Of a DNA stretch of 64,000 nt, positions 51,805 to 60,212 are shown one piece after another; position 1 is the first letter of the stretch; each line of letters opens with the position of its first letter. The DNA is from Candidatus Hydrogenedentota bacterium (lineage in GTDB: Bacteria; Hydrogenedentota; Hydrogenedentia; Hydrogenedentales; JAEUWI01), in assembly GCA_019637335.1 (NCBI GenBank), contig JAHBVV010000002.1:310001-374000 (forward strand), in the 5' to 3' direction. The notes under the pieces were generated by a model. It was not told the DNA's origin and made no database searches. It saw only the letters and a program-made list of their open reading frames with translations. Both the position numbers and the translations under genes were made by a program.

Positions 51805-52803
51805 ATGTTGGCGCAAACCAGTCATCGGTGTTATTCGGCATTTGTACTCGCTGCGGGGCTCGTCGGTACGGCGGCCCTCACAACGGGCTGCTCTCAAGCG
51901 GCGCGGTACGTTGAGCAGGACAAAAGCGCCGCCCCCGCAGAGGTGGCTCCACTGTCCAGGCGCTATGTAAGCCCCGAACATGCGCTGCCGCAGAATATGG
52001 GTTTCAACGATTCCTTGAAGCACGTGGCCAGGGCGGAGCCAGCCGCTTCCGCCTCCGTCCTGCCCGTTCCCGCGCTTCCCGCCGCCGCTGCGGCATCCAT
52101 ACTCCAGGGGGCGACGCCGGTGCAGCCGCATCTGGTTAAGACGGTGGATATTCACCTCCAGGCGGACGATGTCCGCGCGCAGAGCGCGGCGCTGCAATCG
52201 CTGACCACCGAAATGGGCGGCTACCTTTCCGCGCTAGACGAAGATTCGAACTCGGTGGAACGGACCGTTATCAGACTGACCTTGCGCATCCCCGCGCAGC
52301 AACTCGACGAGGCCATGAAGCGCATCGAGGCGCTCGGCAAGGTATTTCAACGCAGCATGACGACCCAGGATGTAACCCTGCAATTTGTGGACATGCAGTC
52401 GCGCCTGCGCAACCTGGAAAAGACCGAAGCCCGGCTGTTGGCCCACTTGGAGCAATCGGGTCCGATGGAAGCCATACTGACCGTGGAAAAGGAGATCGAT
52501 CGCGTCCGCGGCGAGGTTGAGACGCTCCAGGGCCGCATCAACGATCTGGGCAACCAGATCGGCTATGCCACCGTCCGCGTGACGCTGTCCGCAACCCCCA
52601 CCGCCGGCCCCATCACGCCCGCCGCCGCTTTCAGCACCAGCGCGACCTTTACCGACGCGCTACGCAACCTGGTCGGCTTCGCCCAGGGCGTGTGGTTCAT
52701 CGCGATCTGGGTTCTCGTCTGGATCCCGGTGTGGGTCCCGCTCGCGTTCCTCACGCGCTACATATATCGGCGTAGCCTGGAGGCAAATTCAAGCGCGTCT
52801 TGA
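51805..52803 (+). CDS. DUF4349-family lipoprotein
   Basis: This 332-residue protein has a signal ending in ALTTGC, so it is lipid-anchored. The DUF4349 domain follows, with VKTVDIHLQADDVRAQSAAL, an E-MGGYLSALDEDS-SVERTVIRLTLRIPAQQLDEAM stretch and a long coiled coil (about 205-270, LRNLEKTEARLLAHLEQSG and on). A C-terminal membrane helix (about 290-315, VWFIAIWVLVWIPVWVPLAF) completes it. Anchored at both ends, it could span a membrane-proximal gap. The function of the family is unknown. ATG 51805 with GAGGG upstream is preferred; 51778 is an alternative. It is divergent from the DUF3592 operon. Confidence 0.8.
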   Translation: MLAQTSHRCYSAFVLAAGLVGTAALTTGCSQAARYVEQDKSAAPAEVAPLSRRYVSPEHALPQNMGFNDSLKHVARAEPAASASVLPVPALPAAAAASILQGATPVQPHLVKTVDIHLQADDVRAQSAALQSLTTEMGGYLSALDEDSNSVERTVIRLTLRIPAQQLDEAMKRIEALGKVFQRSMTTQDVTLQFVDMQSRLRNLEKTEARLLAHLEQSGPMEAILTVEKEIDRVRGEVETLQGRINDLGNQIGYATVRVTLSATPTAGPITPAAAFSTSATFTDALRNLVGFAQGVWFIAIWVLVWIPVWVPLAFLTRYIYRRSLEANSSAS

Positions 52804-52888
52804 GTAGTGCGGGTGCTTGCATTCGCGCCGCACGGCGCCGATACTGGCTGCAGTGCAGCCAACATGCATCCATCGGACACCCACCACC

Positions 52889-53941
52889 ATGCAAACCGCG
52901 CGAATCGTGCAGATCGGGCTCCTGGCGCTCGTCGCCAGTGGCGCGCTGTCTGGTTGCGGCCCCGAGGCGCGGACGGGGTCCAGCGCGAGCCCCCAGGGGG
53001 AGGGCGAACCGGCGTACCGCCAGGCGACGGATCAACGCGCGTCCCATTCGGCTCCGGCGCACGACGCGGCATCCGCGTCCGCCATACACGAGGGCGCAGG
53101 GGCAGCTGGCGCTTCGATCCCTCCCTCCCGCCTGACACCCGAACTCCACGCACAGTTCGTCCGCGGTCTCTCCCTGGCCGAGGCGCGAGCATTGACCGCT
53201 ATCGCGCCCGTGCGCATCGGCGGCGATGGCGAGGCGACCGAGATCTATCGGTGGACCGATGGGGAAGGAAACCATTTCACGGCCCGCTTCGATTCCGGCG
53301 TGCTCAGGACCAAGAGTGGCCTGGGCGGGCAGTACGTGTCACGAAACAACGCGCCGCCCCGGACTCCCGTCGCTCCACCCGACACCGGCGGCGAAGCCGT
53401 CGCGGAGATCGCGCCGGGGGTCTTCATCCCCCTGGAGCGCGCGGTCGCCGCGTCCACGGGCCAGCCGCGCGGCATCGACAACACACCCCGCCCCGGCGTG
53501 CCCGAATCCGCCGCTCCACCCGCGCAGCCGCCCGCCACGACCAGCGGCCCCGCGCCTGGACCGCAAATCGCTATCGCGGGCGATGCGCGCGCCGCGTCGA
53601 GCAGCTACCAGCCGCGCGCGAATCTGCCCCCCTTCACGCGCTCGCTGCGTGACGGACGGCACGAGGTGCGGCTTCTCAACCCAGGCAACGCCACGATCCA
53701 GGCCGGGCTCCGCCAGGACAAGCTCGGCCGGGACATCACCATTCCGCCGGGCGGCCAGGCGTCTTTCCAGGTCGAGCGCGGGGTCTATCGGCTCTACTAT
53801 ATTCGCGAAAGCGAGCCCTATACCCTCCACGAGACCGATCCGCTGACCCTCGACGGCTTCCTCGCCCCGAATGTCGAGGTCCGCCTGGATCCGGCGAACG
53901 TGGAAATGCGCCTGATTGATTACAGCACGCCGGAACAATAG
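52889..53941 (+). CDS. Putative lipoprotein of unknown function
   Basis: This 350-residue protein has a lipoprotein signal (LLALVASGALSGC). A low-complexity Ala/Pro/Gly linker and two small compact regions follow: a FVRGLSLAEARALTAIAPVRI segment, and a C-terminal beta domain with DGRHEVRLLNPGNATIQAGL and GGQASFQVERGVYRLYY. The latter resembles small PEGA/DUF2808-like beta folds. No family is assigned. The ribosome-binding site is weak. It lies 85 bases downstream of the DUF4349 lipoprotein gene and 36 bases upstream of the Tat-exported oxidoreductase gene, so the three may be co-transcribed. Confidence 0.6.
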   Translation: MQTARIVQIGLLALVASGALSGCGPEARTGSSASPQGEGEPAYRQATDQRASHSAPAHDAASASAIHEGAGAAGASIPPSRLTPELHAQFVRGLSLAEARALTAIAPVRIGGDGEATEIYRWTDGEGNHFTARFDSGVLRTKSGLGGQYVSRNNAPPRTPVAPPDTGGEAVAEIAPGVFIPLERAVAASTGQPRGIDNTPRPGVPESAAPPAQPPATTSGPAPGPQIAIAGDARAASSSYQPRANLPPFTRSLRDGRHEVRLLNPGNATIQAGLRQDKLGRDITIPPGGQASFQVERGVYRLYYIRESEPYTLHETDPLTLDGFLAPNVEVRLDPANVEMRLIDYSTPEQ

Positions 53942-53977
53942 CCCAACCGCCGCGCGCGCCACCCGAAAGGACCCCGA

Positions 53978-56377
53978 ATGTTCTGGAAACGACGCCAATT
54001 CTTTCAATACCTCGGCGCCGCGCTCGGCGGAAGCCTCCTGCCGTGGAACCAGGCCCGCGCCGAGGCCGCGCCCCGGACGGATGCCCCGGAGGCGCCAGTC
54101 ACGCCTTCCGGTGGCCATGCGCCCGCGCCCTTCGACCCGCGCCTCATGGGCGATGGCGTCATCCAGGAGCAATTCGACATCGTCGTGGCCGGCGGCGGTA
54201 TCGCCGGCTTCTGCGCCGCCGTTGCCGCCGCCCGAAACGGGGCCCGTGTCGCCCTGGTCCACGAGCGATCCATGCTCGGCGGCAATTCCTCCAGCGAAGT
54301 CCGCCTCTACCCGGAAAACGCCACGGCGCACCAGGTCTGGATCAAGGAATGCGGCATTTTCGACGAGATCCATGTCGAGGAGCGCGTCCGCAACCACATC
54401 CCCTACCGCGAGGGGCTCATGAACTGCCACTGGGACCTCGTGCTGTACGAGTGGGTCCTGCGCGAACCCAATATCACGCTCTTCCTGAACACGCACATGC
54501 ACCGTGCGGTCATGAAGAACGGCGCCATCGAGTCCATCTACTGCATCCAGCTCGGCTCGGAGCGGGAGTACCTCCTGGGCGCCCGGATCTTCATCGACAC
54601 CACGGGAGACGGCGTCCTCGCCCACCGCGCGGGCGCGGAATACCGCTGGGGACGCGAGGCCCGCGACGCCCACAACGAGCCCCTGGCGCCCGATCAGCCG
54701 GACGAGCAGATCATGGGCAGCACGCTCTTCTTCCGCGCCGTGGACACAGGCGCGCCCGTGCCCTTCAAGCGCCCGGACTGGGCCGTGCAATTCGGCGGGG
54801 AGGAGGAATTCCGGGGGCGCAACCACAGCCACATCGAGGGCGGGTACTGGTGGCTGGAGGTCGGCCCGCCCTACCACCCGATCAAGGACAACAACGCGAT
54901 TATCCACGAGGCCATGCGCCACCTCCTCGGTGTCTGGGACCACATCAAGAACGGCGGGGATCACGGCGCGGAAAACTATGGCCTCGAATTCGTGGCCACC
55001 TGGCCCTACAAGCGCGAGTGCCGCCGCATCCTCGGCGACTTCATTCTCACCCAGCAGCACACGCAGGATCCGCCCCTCCTCGACGACAACGTGGCCTTCG
55101 GCGTCTGGTTTATCGACATCCACACCCACGGCATTCTCGACCGCTCCGACACGCCTTACAAGAGCCACTACGCGGACGAAAACTGGGACGCCAAGAGCAC
55201 GCGCTGCTACGGCATCCCGCTGCGCGCGCTCTACTCCCGCAACATCCCGAACCTCATGATGGCGGGCCGCCCCATCAGCTGCTCCTACGTCGCTTTCTCC
55301 TCCTCCCGGGTCCTGTGCACCGGCGCGGTCGCGGGCCAGGCCGCCGGAACCGCCGCCGCGCTGTGCGTTCAGCACGGCAAGACGCCCCGGGAAATCGCGC
55401 GCGACCACGCACGCGAGTGCCAGCAGCGCATCCTGCGCCAGGATGGCTACATCCCCGGCGTGGCGAACGAGGACCCCGCCGATCTCGCGCGCCAGGCCAC
55501 GGTCTCGGCCACCAGCGAGGCCGCGCTCGAATTCCCCGCGCCCACTTCGGAGCTGGAGATGGCGCTGCCGAAAGCGCAGATCTTCCCGGTATCGGCCAAT
55601 CGCGTCGATCGCGTTTCACTCCTCCTGCGCTCTGCCCTGCTTGATCCCGCCGAAATGACGGTCGCCCTGCGGCGCGCCGACCACGTATGGGATTTCCGGG
55701 GCGTGGACGACCTGACGGCGGCGACCGCCAGTATTCCCCCGGACCACGAAGGGTGGGTGCATTTCGATTTGAACGTGGACGTCGATCCCGGGCGCCTTTA
55801 CTACCTCCACACCACCGCACACCCGGGCGTCTTCTGGAAAATGTTCCAGGAAAACGACGCCAACCTGCGCGACCGCTGTCCGGTGGGCGTGGCCCCCGCC
55901 GAACTGCCCGGAGAGGTCTACTGGCGCCCCTTCCGCGAAGGCAAGAGCTTCTGCATGCGGGTTGCCCCGGAGATCCACCCCTTCGCGGGCCAGAACGCCG
56001 TCCGGGGAAGCAACCGGCCCGACCAATGGACCAACCTGTGGCGCTCCAGCCCGGATCGGTCGCTGCCGCAATCGCTGGAACTCGCCTGGGATCGCGAGAT
56101 CCGCTTCAATCGCGCCGAAATAACCTTCGACACCAACATGAACCGCCGAAACCGCGCGCCCTTCTTCCGCTACCCCGAGTGCGTGCGCGATTACCGTATC
56201 GAAGCGCGCATCGCGGGCGTCTGGACGGCCCTGCACGAGGAGCGCGACAACTATCAGCGCCGGCGGGTGCACGATCTGCCGCGCACCGCCGCCGACCGGC
56301 TCCGCCTCACCGTCCTCGCAACCAATGGCGTCCCGGAGGCGCGGGTCTACGAAGTCCGCGTCTACGACGAAGCATAA
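53978..56377 (+). CDS. Tat-exported FAD-dependent oxidoreductase (PF12831-like)
   Basis: This 799-residue protein starts KRRQFFQYLGAALGGSLL, a twin-arginine-like signal. An FAD domain follows (DIVVAGGGIAGFCAAVAA at about 59-76, GGNSSSEVRLYPENA, and a final NLMMAGRPISCSYVA flavin-binding segment). After about residue 500 come beta-rich C-terminal domains. It is homologous to the oxidoreductase at 36692-38980 but uses Tat rather than Sec export, which implies that FAD is inserted before export here. Its substrate is unknown. AAAGGA lies seven bases before the ATG. Confidence 0.87.
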   Translation: MFWKRRQFFQYLGAALGGSLLPWNQARAEAAPRTDAPEAPVTPSGGHAPAPFDPRLMGDGVIQEQFDIVVAGGGIAGFCAAVAAARNGARVALVHERSMLGGNSSSEVRLYPENATAHQVWIKECGIFDEIHVEERVRNHIPYREGLMNCHWDLVLYEWVLREPNITLFLNTHMHRAVMKNGAIESIYCIQLGSEREYLLGARIFIDTTGDGVLAHRAGAEYRWGREARDAHNEPLAPDQPDEQIMGSTLFFRAVDTGAPVPFKRPDWAVQFGGEEEFRGRNHSHIEGGYWWLEVGPPYHPIKDNNAIIHEAMRHLLGVWDHIKNGGDHGAENYGLEFVATWPYKRECRRILGDFILTQQHTQDPPLLDDNVAFGVWFIDIHTHGILDRSDTPYKSHYADENWDAKSTRCYGIPLRALYSRNIPNLMMAGRPISCSYVAFSSSRVLCTGAVAGQAAGTAAALCVQHGKTPREIARDHARECQQRILRQDGYIPGVANEDPADLARQATVSATSEAALEFPAPTSELEMALPKAQIFPVSANRVDRVSLLLRSALLDPAEMTVALRRADHVWDFRGVDDLTAATASIPPDHEGWVHFDLNVDVDPGRLYYLHTTAHPGVFWKMFQENDANLRDRCPVGVAPAELPGEVYWRPFREGKSFCMRVAPEIHPFAGQNAVRGSNRPDQWTNLWRSSPDRSLPQSLELAWDREIRFNRAEITFDTNMNRRNRAPFFRYPECVRDYRIEARIAGVWTALHEERDNYQRRRVHDLPRTAADRLRLTVLATNGVPEARVYEVRVYDEA

Positions 56378-56755
56378 TGCATCCTTGGTATGCTGTACAA
56401 CTGTGTACGCGTATTGGTATAAAGATCGGAATAGAAGAGAAAGCGCGACAAAGGATCGCGGACATTTCCGCCGCGGCGGACCTTCGGCCTGCCCGCGGCA
56501 AAGTGAGCCCACCTCTAAAAGTTCCCCTGCCCCCACCAAAAACCACCTCGAAAGGAAAGTGGCACAGGCGTCTCGCCTGTGTTCAGCGCCGAAAGGCGCA
56601 AATGTAGGATAGCCGTCCCGGCTGTCCACGGCGGCGAAGCCGCCCATGCCGGCAGAGATGCCGGCGCTCCAGCAAGGCGCGGCGCCCCGGGACGCAGACA
56701 TCCCTGGCCGCGCAAGAAACGTTCTGCTGTAAACGAACGCCCGAGACCGCCCGAC
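56378..56755. repeat. Cluster of short hairpins between the oxidoreductase and phage terminase genes
   Basis: Four consecutive stem-loops lie at about 56563-56680: CACAGGCG-CGCCTGTG, ATAGCCG-CGGCT, GGCGGC-GCCGCC and GCCGGCA-TGCCGGC. They form a compact structured repeat. It lies at the boundary between host-like genes and the phage-derived block. No gene is seen in this 378-base stretch. Confidence 0.65.
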
Positions 56756-58210
56756 TCAAAAGCCCAGTACCCCAATGCCCATCCCGGCGGGGAGCGTCTC
56801 TTCGAGCGAGTCCTGGTAGCAGCGCAACACGGCGCACCGGTCCGCGTCGATGATGTGATCGTTGCCTTTTTCGTACACGATCTGGCCCAGCGACCCGACG
56901 GCGTAGGTGTGCGAGGCGTACTGGGACTCCCGGTCGGGCAGGGGCGGGAAGCGGATCGTCCCCTCGTGAATCCGGCGCTGCAGGAGTTCCGTCATGAATT
57001 CCTTCACGCGCCGCCGCGCGAGGCGTCCGTCGGGAAGCGGCTGGATATCCAGGCTCCCGCCAAATTCGTAGGCGCGGACCTTTTCGCACCAGCGCTCCCC
57101 GAGGCTCATCAGCTGGTGGGCGACCGCGCGCCCGCTGTTCCCGGCGTCGATGCCGATGCCCCGGAAGCCGCAGGCCGCGTCGAGTTCCTCGATGACCTGC
57201 TGCTGCCGCGCGTAGTTTACCCCCTCCAGCCGCACGCGCATCACGTTGATAAGGTGCGGCGGCGCGTTACGGTACACGACGAATTCCGAGGGGTCACGCG
57301 CGTAGCCCAAATCGCAACCCAGGTAATAGTCGCCGGGCGGCATCGCGCGCGGCGCTTCGAAACGATCGCCCGCCCGCAGCACGATTTCGTCGAACACGAT
57401 CCCCGCATCCACGCACGACAAGAACTCATCCAACGAGAACACCGCGTGCGACGGCGCGCCGTGTTGGCCCAGCACCCGGTGAATATAGCCGGGCGTCTCC
57501 CGACCGCCGTAAAGCTGGGCCAGTTCCTCGTCCTTCGCCGAATCGAACGACGGATTGAGGCTGCTCGGCCAGTTGTACTGCTCCGCGTCGGGCATCTGGG
57601 TCATGCGGTAGAAGGTGTTCCGCAGCCCGTTGGGCACGCCGTAGACCCAGCGCCGCCCGCCCCCGTTCAGCGCCTGGTACAGCTCGCTCCACGACGTGTC
57701 CGTCATCTCCTGCGCTTCGTCCACGATCTGCCAGTCCACGTGCATGCCCTGGAAGTTGGTCCCGCGCGGCCCCGCGATGCGCCCCCACAAAACGAAGCCG
57801 TTGCGGAACCGGAAGTGCCAGGAGGGCGTCCGCCGCATTTCCACGAGGGAGGGCGCAAACTCGGGCGTACTCTCGAAGCGCCGCGCAATCCGGCTCATCA
57901 GCGGAAACAGCTGGTTCTCCGTCTGCGTCGCGATAAGCATCTCCGTTTCGGGGCACGCCACCATCGCCCAGCAGGCGATCGCCTCGATCTCCGTCGTCTT
58001 GCCCACGTCGCGCCCGTCACAGTGCACTTTCCGCGGCGCGCGCGAATTCAGCGACCCCCGCTGGTACTCCCGAACCCGCCAGGGCCGTCCGCCGCGCTCC
58101 CGAAACAAATGCTCCACGAACAGCGCGCGATCCTGCAGGTTCAGCCAGCACCGTGCCTCATCCGCCGCGATGCCATGGCGCACCAGCGCCTCCAGCGTAG
58201 GCAGATCCAC
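56756..58210 (-). CDS. Phage terminase large subunit
   Basis: This 484-residue packaging motor ATPase/nuclease translocates and cuts DNA during phage head filling. It has a Walker A-type loop DGRDVGKT at 65-72 and Walker B IVDEA at 162-166 in a WQIVDEAQEM context. A VYGVPNGLRN coupling segment and an RNase H-like nuclease domain with acidic residues at D300 (CDLGYARDP) and D355 (GIDAGNSG) follow. No membrane segment is present. No small terminase or portal was identified in the window. It is the most downstream gene of the minus-strand phage block. Confidence 0.87.
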   Translation of the reverse strand: MDLPTLEALVRHGIAADEARCWLNLQDRALFVEHLFRERGGRPWRVREYQRGSLNSRAPRKVHCDGRDVGKTTEIEAIACWAMVACPETEMLIATQTENQLFPLMSRIARRFESTPEFAPSLVEMRRTPSWHFRFRNGFVLWGRIAGPRGTNFQGMHVDWQIVDEAQEMTDTSWSELYQALNGGGRRWVYGVPNGLRNTFYRMTQMPDAEQYNWPSSLNPSFDSAKDEELAQLYGGRETPGYIHRVLGQHGAPSHAVFSLDEFLSCVDAGIVFDEIVLRAGDRFEAPRAMPPGDYYLGCDLGYARDPSEFVVYRNAPPHLINVMRVRLEGVNYARQQQVIEELDAACGFRGIGIDAGNSGRAVAHQLMSLGERWCEKVRAYEFGGSLDIQPLPDGRLARRRVKEFMTELLQRRIHEGTIRFPPLPDRESQYASHTYAVGSLGQIVYEKGNDHIIDADRCAVLRCYQDSLEETLPAGMGIGVLGF

Positions 58211-58250
58211 GATGTAGCCCCCTCCCTTCGCAATTTCCCATGCCCCGGTT

Positions 58251-58280
58251 TTGGCCCGGGCGATCCCCGTGGCGTATACT
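58251..58280 (+). promoter_or_regulatory. Promoter of the lipoprotein esterase gene
   Basis: TTGGCC (58251-58256), an 18-base spacer and TATACT (58275-58280) lie 25 bases before the start codon. The promoter sits inside the phage-like region and faces away from the structural genes, so the esterase can be expressed from the prophage independently. Confidence 0.6.
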
Positions 58281-58305
58281 GGAATCCAGTGAAGGAGTCC
58301 CGTTC

Positions 58306-59220
58306 ATGCGTTATGCAAAATATGCCGCCGTCGTAATAGCCGCCGCCCTGACCCTCTCCCTGTGCGGCTGCCCGCCCCTCTCGCCCGGCGTGTCGCGCGT
58401 GCAAAACCTGGTCTACGGTACGGGGTATGTCGCCGCGAGCAGCACCGGCGCCTTCCAGCAGAAGGATCTTCTTTACGATCTCATCGAGATGGACAGTACG
58501 GCGGACAGCCGCCCCGCCGTGCTTATGATCCACGGGGGGCGCTTCGAACGGGGCTCGAAGGAAGAGGAAGAGCTCGTAAGACTCGCCGACGCCCTGGCCC
58601 TCGCCGGGTACGCGTGCTTCCTGACCGACTACCGGCTCAAGGGCGACAATCCGCCCGCCCCGGATGATTGGTCGCCCGATGCCGACTCCCCCATCTTCGC
58701 GGCGCTCGACCTGCGCGAGGCCCTGCACGCCGCCTTCGTGGACGCCAAAACCGCCATGCGCTACATCCGCGCCAACGCCCGATCGCTGCGCGTGGATCCG
58801 GGTCGAATCGCAATTCTCGGCACTTCCGCCGGCGCCTTTGCCGCCCTGGCCGCCGGCCTCACCGGAGACAACCTCTTCTCCAGTGATGGGCCGGGCTTTC
58901 CCGTGCCCGAGGAGAACAACCCCGGCGTAAGCACGCGGCCCGCCGCCATTATCGACCTCTGGGGCAGCGCCGCGCCCGTGATCAACGCCTTCGACTCCAG
59001 CGACCCGCCGATCATGATTGTCCACGGCAGCCTCGATTTCACGGTCGGCCTCTCGCTCGGCCCGGCAATCGAGATCCGCGACAAATGCATCGAGAACAAC
59101 ATCCCGTACGCCTACTATCCCATCGCGGGGGCCGAACACGGCGCCTGGGACGCCGAAGTGGACGGAAAGAAACTGGCCGAACTCACCATCGACTTCCTGA
59201 ACACCCACCTCGGCGGCTAA
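58306..59220 (+). CDS. Lipoprotein alpha/beta-hydrolase (esterase)
   Basis: This 304-residue protein has a signal ending SLCGC and so is predicted to be a lipoprotein. The catalytic features are HGGRFERGSKEEE (oxyanion region), GTSAG with the nucleophile serine, SSDPPIMIVHGSLDFTV with the acid, and GAEHGAW with the histidine, all of which are typical of HSL/BD-FAE-like carboxylesterases. GAAGGAG lies about eight bases before the ATG. It is oriented opposite to the surrounding phage genes and overlaps the end of the next by four bases. Its position suggests cargo carried by the element. Confidence 0.85.
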   Translation: MRYAKYAAVVIAAALTLSLCGCPPLSPGVSRVQNLVYGTGYVAASSTGAFQQKDLLYDLIEMDSTADSRPAVLMIHGGRFERGSKEEEELVRLADALALAGYACFLTDYRLKGDNPPAPDDWSPDADSPIFAALDLREALHAAFVDAKTAMRYIRANARSLRVDPGRIAILGTSAGAFAALAAGLTGDNLFSSDGPGFPVPEENNPGVSTRPAAIIDLWGSAAPVINAFDSSDPPIMIVHGSLDFTVGLSLGPAIEIRDKCIENNIPYAYYPIAGAEHGAWDAEVDGKKLAELTIDFLNTHLGG

Positions 59221-59618
59221 TCCAAAGCTCCGCGGCGGCGTTCGCCCCGCCGCCGCTTGCGCCGCGCAACGATCCGCGCGATCCAGAGATCCACGTACTC
59301 CGACCCGATCGTCCGCAGAAGATCGATTCCGGCGTCCTTCGCCGCGGCTGCCCCGCGGGCCCGCGCCATCGAACGCGCCCGGGCCTTCTCGGATTCCGTG
59401 AGGCGCCCGTCCGCGCGCGACGCCTTAATCGCTTTCACGTAGGTCTGGTACGTCTGCTCCACGCCGCGCTCCAGCGCAAGCAGCGCCCCGCCGAACCGGC
59501 GCCGGCGCAGCCGTGCATACGCATCCGCCGATCGAAATCCGGTCCAGATCGCGCCGAGCACCGCACCCGCAACCACCGCGCCGCTGTCGCTCCCCAACTC
59601 GCAAAAAATACCGTGCAT
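59217..59618 (-). CDS. Small phage protein of unknown function
   Basis: This 133-residue protein has one hydrophobic segment near the N-terminus (AVVAGAVLGAIWTGF) and a long, arginine-rich helical C-terminus (RARSMARARGAAAAKDAG, RRKRRRGERRRG). The arrangement could fit a small membrane protein of the lysis region, but no known holin motif is visible. GGAGGG lies eight bases before its ATG. Stop codons of this gene and the convergent esterase overlap. Confidence 0.5.
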   Translation of the reverse strand: MHGIFCELGSDSGAVVAGAVLGAIWTGFRSADAYARLRRRRFGGALLALERGVEQTYQTYVKAIKASRADGRLTESEKARARSMARARGAAAAKDAGIDLLRTIGSEYVDLWIARIVARRKRRRGERRRGALD

Positions 59619-59678
59619 GCCATCGCCCTCCCTTCGTCCGCTGCCTTCGTCTTCGCGCCTTTGCGCGCCTCCAGGACG

Positions 59679-60200
59679 CTACAGAAAATCCCGCGCGTCC
59701 ACGATATAGCCGTTGACGCTGTCGTCCGCGTTCGTAATCGACCCCATGCCCGGGCGCAACACCAGCGCCGCAAGCGCGATGGAACCGCTGTCGGGCACCG
59801 GGGCCTCGGGCGTGGCCGACTCCGCGCCGGCCTTCACCGTTACGCCCCAGGTCGCCAGATCCGCCTGCACCAGGTCGATGCGCTCCTCCGAAACCGGCGG
59901 CGCGATTGCCGCTGTCTCAATTCCCGCCGCGAGCCGGTACGGATACCCGTCCACGAAAGCGTAGCCCGGCCCCACGGCCACCCGCAGGCTCGCGGGCGCC
60001 GTGGCCGTGACGGCGAGTTCCCCCGCGGGCGCGCCCCGGAGCACGCCGCTGCCGCCGCCCCACGCCAGGTTTAAGAGGTGGAACGCGACTTCGAGCGCGC
60101 CCTCGATGCGATCATCCCACTGATTCAACTTCGCGCTGGAGACCGGGCGCTCCTCGAACGCCCAGCTCGTCTTGTTGTAGGCCTGTCCCTGAATCGCCAT
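59679..60200 (-). CDS. Phage tail/baseplate-associated protein
   Basis: This 173-residue protein starts MAIQGQAYNKTSWAFEERPVSSAKLNQWDDRI, a form of opening common in tail-tip and baseplate proteins. A Gly/Ala/Val-rich beta section follows (LRVAVGPGYAFVDGYPYRL, VQADLATWGVTVKAG). Position between the large tail protein and the small arginine-rich protein supports a tail-tip role. AAGGGAG lies seven bases before its ATG. Confidence 0.6.
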   Translation of the reverse strand: MAIQGQAYNKTSWAFEERPVSSAKLNQWDDRIEGALEVAFHLLNLAWGGGSGVLRGAPAGELAVTATAPASLRVAVGPGYAFVDGYPYRLAAGIETAAIAPPVSEERIDLVQADLATWGVTVKAGAESATPEAPVPDSGSIALAALVLRPGMGSITNADDSVNGYIVDARDFL

Positions 60201-60212
60201 AATTCGCTCCCT

